DNA of 35,635 bases from Lactobacillus acetotolerans DSM 20749 = JCM 3825 (GTDB lineage Bacteria > Bacillota > Bacilli > Lactobacillales > Lactobacillaceae): the NCBI RefSeq assembly GCF_001436775.1, contig NZ_AYZC01000013.1, positions 1 to 35,635 on the forward strand. Reading direction: 5' to 3'. The notes below the pieces were generated by a model. That model saw only the letters and a list, made by a program, of their open reading frames with translations, was not told where the DNA came from and did not search any database. Both the position numbers and the translations under genes were made by a program. Shown piece by piece: positions 28,435-35,635 of the stretch. Each line of letters starts with the position of its first letter. Within the stretch, counting starts at the first letter, position 1.

Positions 28435-29919
28435 TTAAAGTATTGGTGATAACAGCCTTGAGAAGTACTGCTTAAATTTACGCCAATGAGATTGTTCATC
28501 AAAGTACTCATTGGTTAATAAAGTTGATTGCTCTAAATCATCTTCAAAGATTTTCTTTAATTTTTCTGCTAGTTTAGGACTGTAGTTAAATGAGTTAACC
28601 TCAAAATTTAACATATAACTTCTGTAGTCTTGATTAGCTGAACCGACTGAACAAATATTTGAGCCGCTTACCATAGTCTTTGCGTGAATGAAGCCATTGT
28701 TATACTTGTAAACCTTAATTCCGTTAGCAGTTAAATATTTTGCATAATATTCGGTTGCTCGGTATACAAATGGGTGATCCGCCATACATGGAATCATTAT
28801 ACGGACATCGACACTACTTTTAGCGGAAACAATTAAAGCTTCCAAGATAGAAGGTTCAGGAATTAAATATGGTGATTGAATATAAACGTATTTTCGTGCA
28901 CCTGCTATGATTCCTTCATAACCACGCCGAATTGCAAAATTTTGACTATCTGGTCCTGATGCAACAATCTGCATAGCTACTTGATCTTCTGAAGTTGGGC
29001 GCTTGAGTTTAAGTTTATCTAAATTCTTTAAATTATACTTAGGTAAACGAGATTTACGGCAAGAGGTATTCCAATCCATTGCAAAGCGAATTTCCATCAT
29101 TATCGCTGCTTGGCCAACTACTTGAAGGTGGGTATCGCGCCAGTGACCAAACTTTTTTGATTTGTCAACGTATTGGTCACCAATGTTAAAACCACCGATG
29201 TAACCAATTTTATGATCAATAATAACTAGTTTACGGTGCAAATGATAATTTAACCGAGGAGTTCTGAACCAATATTTGCTTGAAGTTGAAATAAAAGTTT
29301 GTACCTCACCGCCTAATTTGCGTAGATTATTGAAATAAGAGGGCTTAGTACCTAAAGAGCCGCTTGCGTCATAGATTACCCTGACTTTAACACCGCGTCG
29401 TGCTGCGCCTTCTAAAGCTTTTAAAACATGGTTACCTAAATCATCGGAATAGAAAGTGTAAAATTCAACATTGATAGATTCCTTAGCATTATTGATTTTT
29501 TCAATTATGTCTTTAAATAATTTTGTCCCGTCTATAAAAATTTTTACATTATTATCAAAGGTAATGAAGGCACTATCAGTATTTAAATTTAAAGTCGTTA
29601 ACATCCGTGCACGTTCAGATTTTTCCTTTTCTGGCAGCATGTCGTATTGCTTTAGCATTTCTTGCTGCTTGGTTAGATACTGATCCTGAATTTTCTTTTG
29701 TTCATTTTGAATGGCAAAAATATCATCGTGCGAAATTTGCCTGCCTAAAAACAGGTAAATAAGAAATCCAATATATGGGATACCAATTAGGACCAAAAGC
29801 CATGCCCACGTGGAAGCAATGTCGCGGTGACTACGAAAAACTGTCCAACCAGCCAGAACGATATCAATTAGCCATAAGATTTCAATTATTTTGCGGATGA
29901 TGTTCCAATCCCAAACCAT
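28435..29919 (-). CDS. cls: Cardiolipin synthase (PLD superfamily) with a changed second HKD motif
   Basis: Joins two phosphatidylglycerol molecules into cardiolipin at the membrane. Two N-terminal membrane segments (about residues 8-28 and 38-58) are followed by two phospholipase D domains. The first HKD is intact: His228, Lys230 and Asp235 in HRKLVIID. The second reads HAKTMVSGSN: His412 and Lys414 are present, but the Asp position is Gly419; the downstream SVGSANQDYRS is normal. The length of 494 is typical. The ATG follows AAGGAG, and TGCTAGAAT on the minus strand (29951-29959) is a likely extended -10. It could also be a PLD-family paralog with a different head-group preference. Confidence 0.88.
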   Translation of the reverse strand: MVWDWNIIRKIIEILWLIDIVLAGWTVFRSHRDIASTWAWLLVLIGIPYIGFLIYLFLGRQISHDDIFAIQNEQKKIQDQYLTKQQEMLKQYDMLPEKEKSERARMLTTLNLNTDSAFITFDNNVKIFIDGTKLFKDIIEKINNAKESINVEFYTFYSDDLGNHVLKALEGAARRGVKVRVIYDASGSLGTKPSYFNNLRKLGGEVQTFISTSSKYWFRTPRLNYHLHRKLVIIDHKIGYIGGFNIGDQYVDKSKKFGHWRDTHLQVVGQAAIMMEIRFAMDWNTSCRKSRLPKYNLKNLDKLKLKRPTSEDQVAMQIVASGPDSQNFAIRRGYEGIIAGARKYVYIQSPYLIPEPSILEALIVSAKSSVDVRIMIPCMADHPFVYRATEYYAKYLTANGIKVYKYNNGFIHAKTMVSGSNICSVGSANQDYRSYMLNFEVNSFNYSPKLAEKLKKIFEDDLEQSTLLTNEYFDEQSHWRKFKQYFSRLLSPIL

Positions 29920-29950
29920 TATTTTTCTCCTTTGATAGTTACTAATAGCT

Positions 29951-29959
29951 ATTCTAGCA
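29951..29959 (-). promoter_or_regulatory. Extended -10 promoter of cls
   Basis: Minus strand TGCTAGAAT. The -35 region (TCTTTT at 29974-29979) is poor and overlaps the terminator of the upstream ATPase gene. Confidence 0.42.
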
Positions 29960-29972
29960 GATTTATCCAGAA

Positions 29973-30005
29973 AAAAAGAAGCCGAATTTAATTCGGTTTC
30001 TTTTT
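29973..30005 (-). terminator. Terminator after the P-type ATPase gene
   Basis: A 15-bp stem (AAAAAGAAGCCGAAT with ATTCGGTTTCTTTTT, one G-T pair) with a three-base loop. The minus strand continues into T, so it ends transcription of the ATPase before the cls promoter. Confidence 0.88.
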
Positions 30006-30022
30006 ACTATTATTATCTTTAT

Positions 30023-32296
30023 TTATCTGTTCTTCATAATTGGTTGGTAGAATAAATCAATTATGTTAGCAGCAGCTAAGGCAATAACTACTGTAATTAG
30101 TAGGTTAGCCCAGGAAATTTGGGTCATGGCTAAGCCAAACAGTGCCAATATGAAGGTTAAGACAACGTCTGCAATTTGAACCATGCCGACTAATTTAGCT
30201 GGGTGATCTTGCCAGAAGTATTTCTTGGTTCTGGTAATGAGAACGATCAACATAGCACTTAATACTAAGTAAACATAGACCATAGTTGAAATTGTTCCGT
30301 GTCCCCAGTTGTGCGTGTTGAGGTAGTAAATAAATCCAATTCCAATAACTGTCCAACCAGCAGCTAGTGAAAAGGCAATTTTGGCGAGTTTTGCCATGTT
30401 CCAATTCTCTGGCTTATAAGTAATATGGGTTCGGTCGGTACCGATCATCATGGTAACCATGTTGTTCATAATGGTGTAAATAACCATAGCGTTTAATGCC
30501 ATAGGGATGTAGTTGAAGAAGAGGTATCCAAAAGTTAAAAGCATGGTCAATTCAGCCGTTCTAGCTAATTTAGTCAATGACCAGGTTGTCATTCTTTGAT
30601 AAACTCGGTGGCCAGCATCCAAAATTTTGACAATTGAGGTTAAGCCATCATTAAGCAAGACCATTTTACCAGATCGTTTAGCAACATCGGCGGCATTTGA
30701 TACGGCAATCCCAACTTCGGCTTGTTTCAATGCAGGAGAGTCATTAACACCATCACCAGTCATACCAACGATGTAACCTTTCTTCTGGAAGAATTTGACC
30801 ATCCGTAGTTTATCTTCTGGTAAAACGTCAGCAATTCCAGCTAATTTAGTAATGTCAGTATTTTCATTAAAGTCGTGAATGGAAATAACGTTGCCCTTTA
30901 AGTCGACTTGTTTAGCCACAGAAGCAGCGGTTCGTTGGTTGTCACCCGTTAACATGATTGGGCGCACACCGCGCTTTTTAAGTTCGGCTAAGGCTGCCTT
31001 AGAATCTTTACGAACCTTATCTTGTAAAATAAATACACCAGCCAGTTTATTATCAATTAAAAGGGCAACAGAACGTCCGGCTCCGAAGTCGACGTCTTGT
31101 ACTTTTTGGTTAGCGTCTTCATCAATTAATGAAAGTTGCTTGAAAGAACCGAGTTTTACGTTATGTCCGTCAACGTCGGCCATGGAATAACCTGTGGCTG
31201 AAGTGAAGGGGGTAAAATCATCACCAGTTTTAATCGGTAAACCTTTTGCGGTTACATAATCATCAATTGCAGTATCAATGATTTTCTTATTTCTCTGATC
31301 GATTGCTGCACTGGCAAACTCTAATACTTGATCATTATTTAAACTGCTAAAATTTGTCCAGTGGGCGACTGCAGTCTTATTTTCAGTGATAGTGCCGGTC
31401 TTATCCAACAAAATTAGGTTTAAGTTGGCTGCGTCTTGAATACCAGTCAGATCTGAAGTTAAAACGCCTTGTTTACTTAATCTGGTTGCCTCAAAGGAGT
31501 TAGATAGGGCGAAAGTTGAAGGCATTGCAACTGGGATAGAAGCAATAAACATCATGGCCAGGAATGGCAGCATATTGACCAACGTATTGAGATTGCCACC
31601 CTTGAAGAATGAGGCAATGATGATTACAAGGGTCAAAATACCATCAAGTATACAGAGGTAATAGATGATTTTGGTTAACAGTTGTTGTAAATGACCTGGA
31701 GCGGCAGATTTGTTGATTAAATTAATAGTCTTACCGGATCGTGAATCAGCACCTGTGGCGGTGACGACAGCTAAGCCTGAGCCTTCCATTACGGTAGTCC
31801 CGGCGTAAGCTTTGTCATTGACACTCTTTTTAACGGTTTTAGCTTCACCAGTGATTGAACTTTCATCGAATGAAAGCTGTCCACTAATTATTTTAGTATC
31901 GGCTGATAAAACATCCCCAGCCTGGATACTAATTAAGTCGCCAACAACCAAATATTTTGAATCGATTGTTGTCCACTTGTCGTCTCGTTCGACTGAAACA
32001 GTAGGGGTCAATTTGTGCGAGATATTATTTAAAACTCGCCGTGATTGCTTTTTCTTGGAAGCACCATTCCATGCAGCGAATAAAAGCATTAGCAACACGA
32101 ATAGTGACTGGATCCATTTACCCAGAATACATTCTAAAAGCAGGGCAGCTTCTAGAATCCATGCGGATAAATTCCATAATTTAGATAAGAATTCTTTAAA
32201 GAAATTGAATTTTGGTTCTGGAACCTCATTCAAGCCGTTTTTCTTAAGGAGTTTATCTGCTTCGGCTTGTGTCAAGCCATGAAATTTTTCAGACAT
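30023..32296 (-). CDS. P-type ATPase of the P3A (plasma-membrane H+-ATPase-like) group, ion uncertain
   Basis: Membrane cation pump of 757 residues from the ATG at 32294-32296, which follows AAGGAAAA. An in-frame start at 32407 would add 37 residues from within the eno terminator and is rejected. The N-terminus (GLTQAEADKLLKKNGLNEVPE) and overall layout resemble H+-ATPases. Visible motifs: TGEAKTV, M4 PVAMP, phosphorylation site DKTGT (Asp298), MLTGDN, and GDGVNDSPALKQAEVGIAV. In M6, IMNNMVTMM carries Asn611-Asn612 where plant AHA2 has Asn-Asp684. The M5 position of AHA2 Arg655 aligns with Glu582. The ion may therefore not be H+. A Mn2+/Cd2+ P-type ATPase (MntA) has been described in L. plantarum; orthology is untested. 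Confidence 0.85.
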   Translation of the reverse strand: MSEKFHGLTQAEADKLLKKNGLNEVPEPKFNFFKEFLSKLWNLSAWILEAALLLECILGKWIQSLFVLLMLLFAAWNGASKKKQSRRVLNNISHKLTPTVSVERDDKWTTIDSKYLVVGDLISIQAGDVLSADTKIISGQLSFDESSITGEAKTVKKSVNDKAYAGTTVMEGSGLAVVTATGADSRSGKTINLINKSAAPGHLQQLLTKIIYYLCILDGILTLVIIIASFFKGGNLNTLVNMLPFLAMMFIASIPVAMPSTFALSNSFEATRLSKQGVLTSDLTGIQDAANLNLILLDKTGTITENKTAVAHWTNFSSLNNDQVLEFASAAIDQRNKKIIDTAIDDYVTAKGLPIKTGDDFTPFTSATGYSMADVDGHNVKLGSFKQLSLIDEDANQKVQDVDFGAGRSVALLIDNKLAGVFILQDKVRKDSKAALAELKKRGVRPIMLTGDNQRTAASVAKQVDLKGNVISIHDFNENTDITKLAGIADVLPEDKLRMVKFFQKKGYIVGMTGDGVNDSPALKQAEVGIAVSNAADVAKRSGKMVLLNDGLTSIVKILDAGHRVYQRMTTWSLTKLARTAELTMLLTFGYLFFNYIPMALNAMVIYTIMNNMVTMMIGTDRTHITYKPENWNMAKLAKIAFSLAAGWTVIGIGFIYYLNTHNWGHGTISTMVYVYLVLSAMLIVLITRTKKYFWQDHPAKLVGMVQIADVVLTFILALFGLAMTQISWANLLITVVIALAAANIIDLFYQPIMKNR

Positions 32297-32394
32297 AATT
32301 TTCCTTCTTTTCATAATTAATACATTATCTAAACTAGCATAATTATGCCATAGTTGAAAATTTTTTATTAGGTTAAAGAAAAAAATAAACAAAA

Positions 32395-32424
32395 AATAAG
32401 CTTGCAAAACTGCAAGCTTATTTT
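32395..32424 (-). terminator. Terminator after eno
   Basis: A perfect 12-bp stem, AATAAGCTTGCA with TGCAAGCTTATT, and a four-base loop. On the minus strand it runs into a long T-rich tail. Confidence 0.9.
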
Positions 32425-32445
32425 AAATCGAATTAACTAACTTAA

Positions 32446-33732
32446 TTAGTCTTTGTCAATGCTGTCTGGGAATGTAGCGATGTGCTCACCCTTGCCAAGT
32501 TCACTTTCAATTTCAAGCAAACGGTTGTACTTTTCAACACGTTCTGAACGTGCAGGAGCACCAGCCTTTAATTGGCCACCCTTTACAGCAACAGCGAAGT
32601 CACTTAAGAAGGTGTCACCAGTTTCACCTGAACGGTGAGAAATCATGGTGTTGTAGCCATTCTTACGTGAAAGACGAACTGTTTCAAGAGTTTCACTAAC
32701 AGTACCGATTTGGTTCAACTTGATTAATGCGGCGTTACCTGCACCTTCCTTGATAGCCTTAGCTAAAAGCTTTGGGTTAGTACAAATGAAGTCATCCAAA
32801 ACAATTTGAATCTTGTCTTTGTGGCTCTTAGTGAATTTAACCATACCATCGATATCGTTTTCGTCATATGGGTCTTCGATAGAAATTATTTCTGGGAATT
32901 CCTTGAATAACTTGTCGTAGTAATCTGATAATTGTTGATCATCAAGAACTTTACCTTCAAAGTGATACTTCTTGTCATCTTTGTTGTAGAAGTAAGAAGC
33001 AGCACAGTCAAAGGCAATAGCGATATCTTTGCCTGGCTTGTAACCAGCTTTAACAATAGCTTCGTGTAAAGCCTTTAAAGCTTCTTCGGAACTCTTCAAG
33101 TTAGGAGCGAAACCACCTTCGTCACCTAAACCAGTTTCAAAGCCCATACCTTCAAGAACTTTCTTCAAGGTGTGGTAAGTGTTAACGATCTTTTCGAAAC
33201 CGTCACGGAATGAAGTCTTGTTAACTGGGGTGATCATAAACTCTTGAACATCGATACCGTTGTCGGCGTGTTCACCACCATTGATAACATTGTGGAATGT
33301 TTGTGGCATTTCAATGTCAGTACCACCAAGGTATCTGTATAATGGTTCATGACTGTCTTTAGCTGCAGCAACAGCAACGGCCATAGATACACCTAAGATA
33401 GCATTAGCACCAAGCTTAGCTTTGTTAGGGGTACCGTCTAAGTCGATCATAGTTTGGTCGATCTTAGCTTGATCGTGTGGGTCCATACCCTTTAAAGCTT
33501 TAGCAATCTTAGTGTTAACGTTGTTAACAGCTTTGGTAACGCCTTTACCACCAAGACGCTTACCACCGTCACGTAATTCAACGGCTTCGTTTTCACCAGT
33601 TGAAGCACCAGATGGAACTTCAGCCTTGCCTACGATACCGTTTGAAAGGGTAACGAAAGCTTCAACAGTTGGGTTGCCACGTGAATCAAAGATTTCAAGT
33701 GCATGAATATTTTCAATGACTGATTTTAACAT
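32446..33732 (-). CDS. eno: Enolase
   Basis: Glycolytic enzyme converting 2-phosphoglycerate to phosphoenolpyruvate. I start at the ATG read on the minus strand from 33732 (MLKSVIENIHALEIFDSRGNPT), 428 residues, preceded by TAGGAGG. The substrate and Mg2+ residues are in GDEGGFAPN, SIEDPYDEND and DDFICTN; the catalytic lysine is in ALIKLNQIGT; SHRSGETGD is also present. An upstream in-frame start at 33804 lies inside the leader hairpin and is rejected. The gene is monocistronic with a structured leader of about 80 bases, as expected for a very highly expressed gene. Confidence 0.97.
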   Translation of the reverse strand: MLKSVIENIHALEIFDSRGNPTVEAFVTLSNGIVGKAEVPSGASTGENEAVELRDGGKRLGGKGVTKAVNNVNTKIAKALKGMDPHDQAKIDQTMIDLDGTPNKAKLGANAILGVSMAVAVAAAKDSHEPLYRYLGGTDIEMPQTFHNVINGGEHADNGIDVQEFMITPVNKTSFRDGFEKIVNTYHTLKKVLEGMGFETGLGDEGGFAPNLKSSEEALKALHEAIVKAGYKPGKDIAIAFDCAASYFYNKDDKKYHFEGKVLDDQQLSDYYDKLFKEFPEIISIEDPYDENDIDGMVKFTKSHKDKIQIVLDDFICTNPKLLAKAIKEGAGNAALIKLNQIGTVSETLETVRLSRKNGYNTMISHRSGETGDTFLSDFAVAVKGGQLKAGAPARSERVEKYNRLLEIESELGKGEHIATFPDSIDKD

Positions 33733-33755
33733 CAAAAAACCTCCTAAAAAATTAT

Positions 33756-33785
33756 GATGTTGTACCGAATTAATGTACGAACATC
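33756..33785 (-). other. Leader stem-loop 2 of eno mRNA
   Basis: A stem of 10 bp with one bulged base: plus-strand arms GATGTTGTAC (33756-33765) and GTAC-G-AACATC (33775-33785) around a nine-base loop. In the mRNA it is followed by ATAA and six U, then the ribosome binding site. Confidence 0.6.
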
Positions 33786-33786
33786 G

Positions 33787-33804
33787 TTGGAGCATTTGCT
33801 CCAA
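33787..33804 (-). other. Leader stem-loop 1 of eno mRNA (near the 5' end)
   Basis: A perfect 7-bp stem TTGGAGC/GCTCCAA with a four-base loop. It starts about 8 bases from the predicted 5' end of the mRNA. Confidence 0.65.
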
Positions 33805-33818
33805 TCTCTACAAATCAA

Positions 33819-33847
33819 ATTTTAGCCTAACTTTGTGATGGTGTAAA
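33819..33847 (-). promoter_or_regulatory. Promoter of eno
   Basis: On the minus strand: TTTACA (33842-33847), a 17-base spacer and TAAAAT (33819-33824). The predicted start site is near 33812. Confidence 0.75.
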
Positions 33848-33866
33848 CATATGAAAGCGGTTTACA
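33842..33866. promoter_or_regulatory. Inverted repeat TGTAAAC-N11-GTTTACA with a cre-like right part
   Basis: The two 7-base arms are exact inverted copies. The left arm contains the eno -35 box. TGAAAGCGGTTTACA (33852-33866) resembles the catabolite-responsive element with one extra base. Confidence 0.5.
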
Positions 33867-33882
33867 TGATTAAAAAGTTATT

Positions 33883-34467
33883 TTAGATGATTGCCAAAAA
33901 AATTTGTTGTGAAATACTAAAGCAGAGAATTGCTAGACTCGCTGCACCAATAACGTCTGATGGGTAATGTGCCCGTAAACTTAACCTTGAGACAATTACC
34001 ATGACCCAAATGACACCAAGAAGAATGATGAAGCTCAAACCTAATTTTTTACCAAAAAGTTGCAAAAGAATTAACGCCATGGTTGTGGCACCTAGAACGT
34101 GTCCACTTGGGAAGCTATAACCACTTTCTAAATCTGAGTGTTCGAAAGGACGTCTTCTATGGATAGTTCTTTTTAAAATAATTCCTGTGGCGTCAGCAAA
34201 TCCCAAGGTTGCCAAAACCCATAAAGCTGTAATATTTTTCTCTTCATTAATTAAAAATGCAGCTAGAAGTACAGCCCAAACTACCATTAACTTAGGATCA
34301 TTTAAAAAGGCGATTACTTGCCAGCTAAAGCCATCATGATTACGGATCAATTTGTGGTGTAGCCAACGATCGTAAAGATTAAAGCGGCGAGAATTTTTAA
34401 TGTTAATGATGAGTAGTAACAAAATGATTGCAGAGCTAAGCACTACAACCCAATTATTTATTCTCAC
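33883..34467 (-). CDS. PAP2-family membrane phosphatase
   Basis: A 194-residue protein with about five to six hydrophobic helices and the three-part PAP2 motif: KRTIHRRRP, PSGH and SRLSLRAHYPSD. Such enzymes dephosphorylate lipid phosphates such as phosphatidic acid, phosphatidylglycerophosphate or undecaprenyl diphosphate; the substrate here cannot be assigned. The start is GTG, read on the minus strand from 34467, with AGGGAC upstream. No terminator is seen between it and the eno promoter. TGCTAAAAT on the minus strand about 50 bases upstream may be its -10. Confidence 0.87.
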   Translation of the reverse strand: MRINNWVVVLSSAIILLLLIINIKNSRRFNLYDRWLHHKLIRNHDGFSWQVIAFLNDPKLMVVWAVLLAAFLINEEKNITALWVLATLGFADATGIILKRTIHRRRPFEHSDLESGYSFPSGHVLGATTMALILLQLFGKKLGLSFIILLGVIWVMVIVSRLSLRAHYPSDVIGAASLAILCFSISQQIFLAII

Positions 34468-34582
34468 AATTAAGTCCCTGCCTATAAAATAAACATTTCA
34501 TAAGCTATTTTAGCAGGAAAGGTGAGTCACAATAGTTTTCTTGTCTAAAACTTAACAAATTTAATTGTTTTTAAAGAAGTAC

Positions 34583-34609
34583 TTGTTATGTATTGAATTA
34601 AAATATAAT
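34583..34609 (+). promoter_or_regulatory. Promoter-like sequence touching the start codon of the zinc-ribbon gene
   Basis: TTGTTA (34583-34588), a 15-base spacer and TATAAT (34604-34609), one base before the ATG at 34611. No Shine-Dalgarno sequence is present. If used, the mRNA would begin after or at the ATG. Confidence 0.35.
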
Positions 34610-34610
34610 T

Positions 34611-35612
34611 ATGAAACGTTTAACCAATGATAAATTCATAAAAAAAGTAAATTATATTCAACACGATCAATATAAAATTTTAAGTAAATATAGGAATGAA
34701 TATGCAAAAATTACAGTAAAGTGTAAAAAATGTGGTCGTAAATTTGATGAAACTGCTAAAACTTTAATGACCTATCATATTGGTAAGAACTGTTACCATC
34801 ATATTAATGGTAATCAAGAAAGTGTAGCGAATAGGATATTTAAAGAAAGTAAAGGTACTATTATTATGATTGGTAAATATAATGGTGCTAAGAATAAAAC
34901 TGAAATGCAATGTAAAGTGTGTAACTATAAATGGTCAACTGAACCTTATGTTGTATATAAAGGACATGGTTGTCCGCAATGTAGCGGGAAAGCTAAAATT
35001 ACTACTATCAGTTTTAAAAAATATCTTAATAGATATGCGAAAGATTATAAATTAATTGGTTTAGTAATTTCTTCTAAAAAGAAAGTAAAAATATTACATA
35101 AAGAATGTGGTAATTTATTTTATATGACTCCTCATAATTTTATAGTGTCTGAAGAACGCTGCCCCTATAGTGCATCTAAGCGAAGAGGAGATTCTAATGC
35201 CTATTCGTTTAAAAAAATGAATCAAATTTTAAAATTAACAACTGGAAATAGGTATAAAGTTAGTTCGCATTACACCAGGGCTAGTAAAAAAGCTGTATGT
35301 TTTGATAATAAATGTAAACGACATTTTATTTCAATACCAAGTATGCTTTCAAGAAATGAAACTGGTTGCCCATTTTGTGCAACATCTAAAGGAGAAAAAG
35401 CTATTCGCATATATCTTATTGATCATCGTGTTTCTTTTAAAGAACAGGTTAAATTTAGTAATTGCAGAAATAAACGTTCTTTACCTTTTGATTTTGCTGT
35501 TTATAAAAATAATAAATTATTATATCTTATAGAATTTCAAGGGATTCAACATTATAAACATATTGAATTATTCGATAAAACTAAGTGTAAAATAGTTTGC
35601 GGTAACGTTTAA
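34611..35612 (+). CDS. Multi-zinc-ribbon protein with a truncated nuclease-like C-terminus
   Basis: A 333-residue basic, AT-rich gene. Four modules of about 65 residues each end in a zinc-ribbon pattern: C38/C41 with C61/H64; C101/C104 with C121/C124; H163/C166 with C184/S187 (a Cys appears lost); C230/C235 with C253/C256. The last part (about 260-333) resembles Vsr/EDxHD-type nuclease domains found on phage and mobile proteins: GEKAI (E262), LPFDFAV (D294) and LIEFQGIQHY (E308, H314). Relatives normally continue with a further strand and helix of about 40 residues; here the gene stops 18 residues after QHY. No ribosome binding site is visible. It is probably an acquired, decaying gene. Confidence 0.7.
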   Translation: MKRLTNDKFIKKVNYIQHDQYKILSKYRNEYAKITVKCKKCGRKFDETAKTLMTYHIGKNCYHHINGNQESVANRIFKESKGTIIMIGKYNGAKNKTEMQCKVCNYKWSTEPYVVYKGHGCPQCSGKAKITTISFKKYLNRYAKDYKLIGLVISSKKKVKILHKECGNLFYMTPHNFIVSEERCPYSASKRRGDSNAYSFKKMNQILKLTTGNRYKVSSHYTRASKKAVCFDNKCKRHFISIPSMLSRNETGCPFCATSKGEKAIRIYLIDHRVSFKEQVKFSNCRNKRSLPFDFAVYKNNKLLYLIEFQGIQHYKHIELFDKTKCKIVCGNV

Positions 35613-35623
35613 ATATAAATTAA

Positions 35624-35629
35624 AAGGAG
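35624..35629 (+). promoter_or_regulatory. Ribosome binding site of a gene beyond the window
   Basis: AAGGAG six bases from the end of the window, directly after the zinc-ribbon gene. The last two bases are AT, so an ATG may straddle the edge. The gene itself is not visible. Confidence 0.4.
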
Positions 35630-35635
35630 TCAAAT

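Noticed and set aside
31812-32282. A 156-codon open frame on the plus strand
   Set aside because: It is antisense to conserved parts of the P-type ATPase, and its composition reflects the opposite strand.
32297-32407. A 37-residue hydrophobic N-terminal extension of the ATPase
   Set aside because: It begins inside the eno terminator. The downstream ATG at 32296 has a good ribosome binding site and matches the family start.
33733-33804. A 24-residue upstream extension of enolase
   Set aside because: It is encoded by the leader hairpins and the ribosome binding site. The conserved start is the ATG at 33732.

Overview
The window is a low-GC Firmicute chromosome segment. Gene order and protein sequences point to the genus Lactobacillus, probably the L. 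delbrueckii/acidophilus group; I cannot name the species from sequence alone. Roughly the first 27 kb is a conserved plus-strand block of translation, envelope and chaperone genes. The last 7 kb is a looser, mostly minus-strand region that ends in a probably acquired, decaying gene.

Block 1 (1-10365, plus) starts with a hairpin that probably ends transcription from an upstream gene. It then runs pyrH-frr-uppS-cdsA-rseP-proS-polC with overlaps or very short gaps, which is typical of one operon. Its products cover UMP kinase, ribosome recycling, the undecaprenyl and CDP-diacylglycerol lipid precursors, a site-2 protease, prolyl-tRNA synthetase and the replicative polymerase.

Block 2 (10369-17904, plus) is the nusA-infB operon: a strong promoter, a hairpin with a U-tract, then rimP-nusA-ylxR-ylxQ-infB-rbfA, a hairpin terminator, then truB-ribF. 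NusA carries a long acidic tail of about 103 residues, and IF2 carries a basic disordered arm of about 230 residues.

Block 3 (17934-22843, plus) is the HrcA regulon: hrcA-grpE-dnaK-dnaJ. Its promoter is overlapped by one CIRCE-like operator and followed by another; each has one perfect and one degenerate arm. Block 4 (22855-28427, plus) holds lepA-recJ, apt and a GNAT acetyltransferase, the last two with their own promoters.

Block 5 (28435-34467, minus) holds a cardiolipin synthase, a P3A-like P-type ATPase, enolase and a PAP2 phosphatase, mostly as single-gene units separated by terminators. Two proteins here depart from expected active-site residues: the synthase lacks the Asp of its second HKD motif, and the ATPase has Asn-Asn where proton pumps have Asn-Asp in transmembrane helix 6. 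The window closes with a very AT-rich plus-strand gene (34611-35612) encoding four zinc-ribbon modules and a nuclease-like domain that stops early.

I found no rRNA, tRNA, CRISPR array, insertion sequence or origin. No gene-free stretch exceeds 300 bases. I did not find a clearly new multi-gene system; the best leads are the ATPase substitution, the truncated zinc-ribbon nuclease, the altered cardiolipin synthase and the leader structures of rimP and eno.
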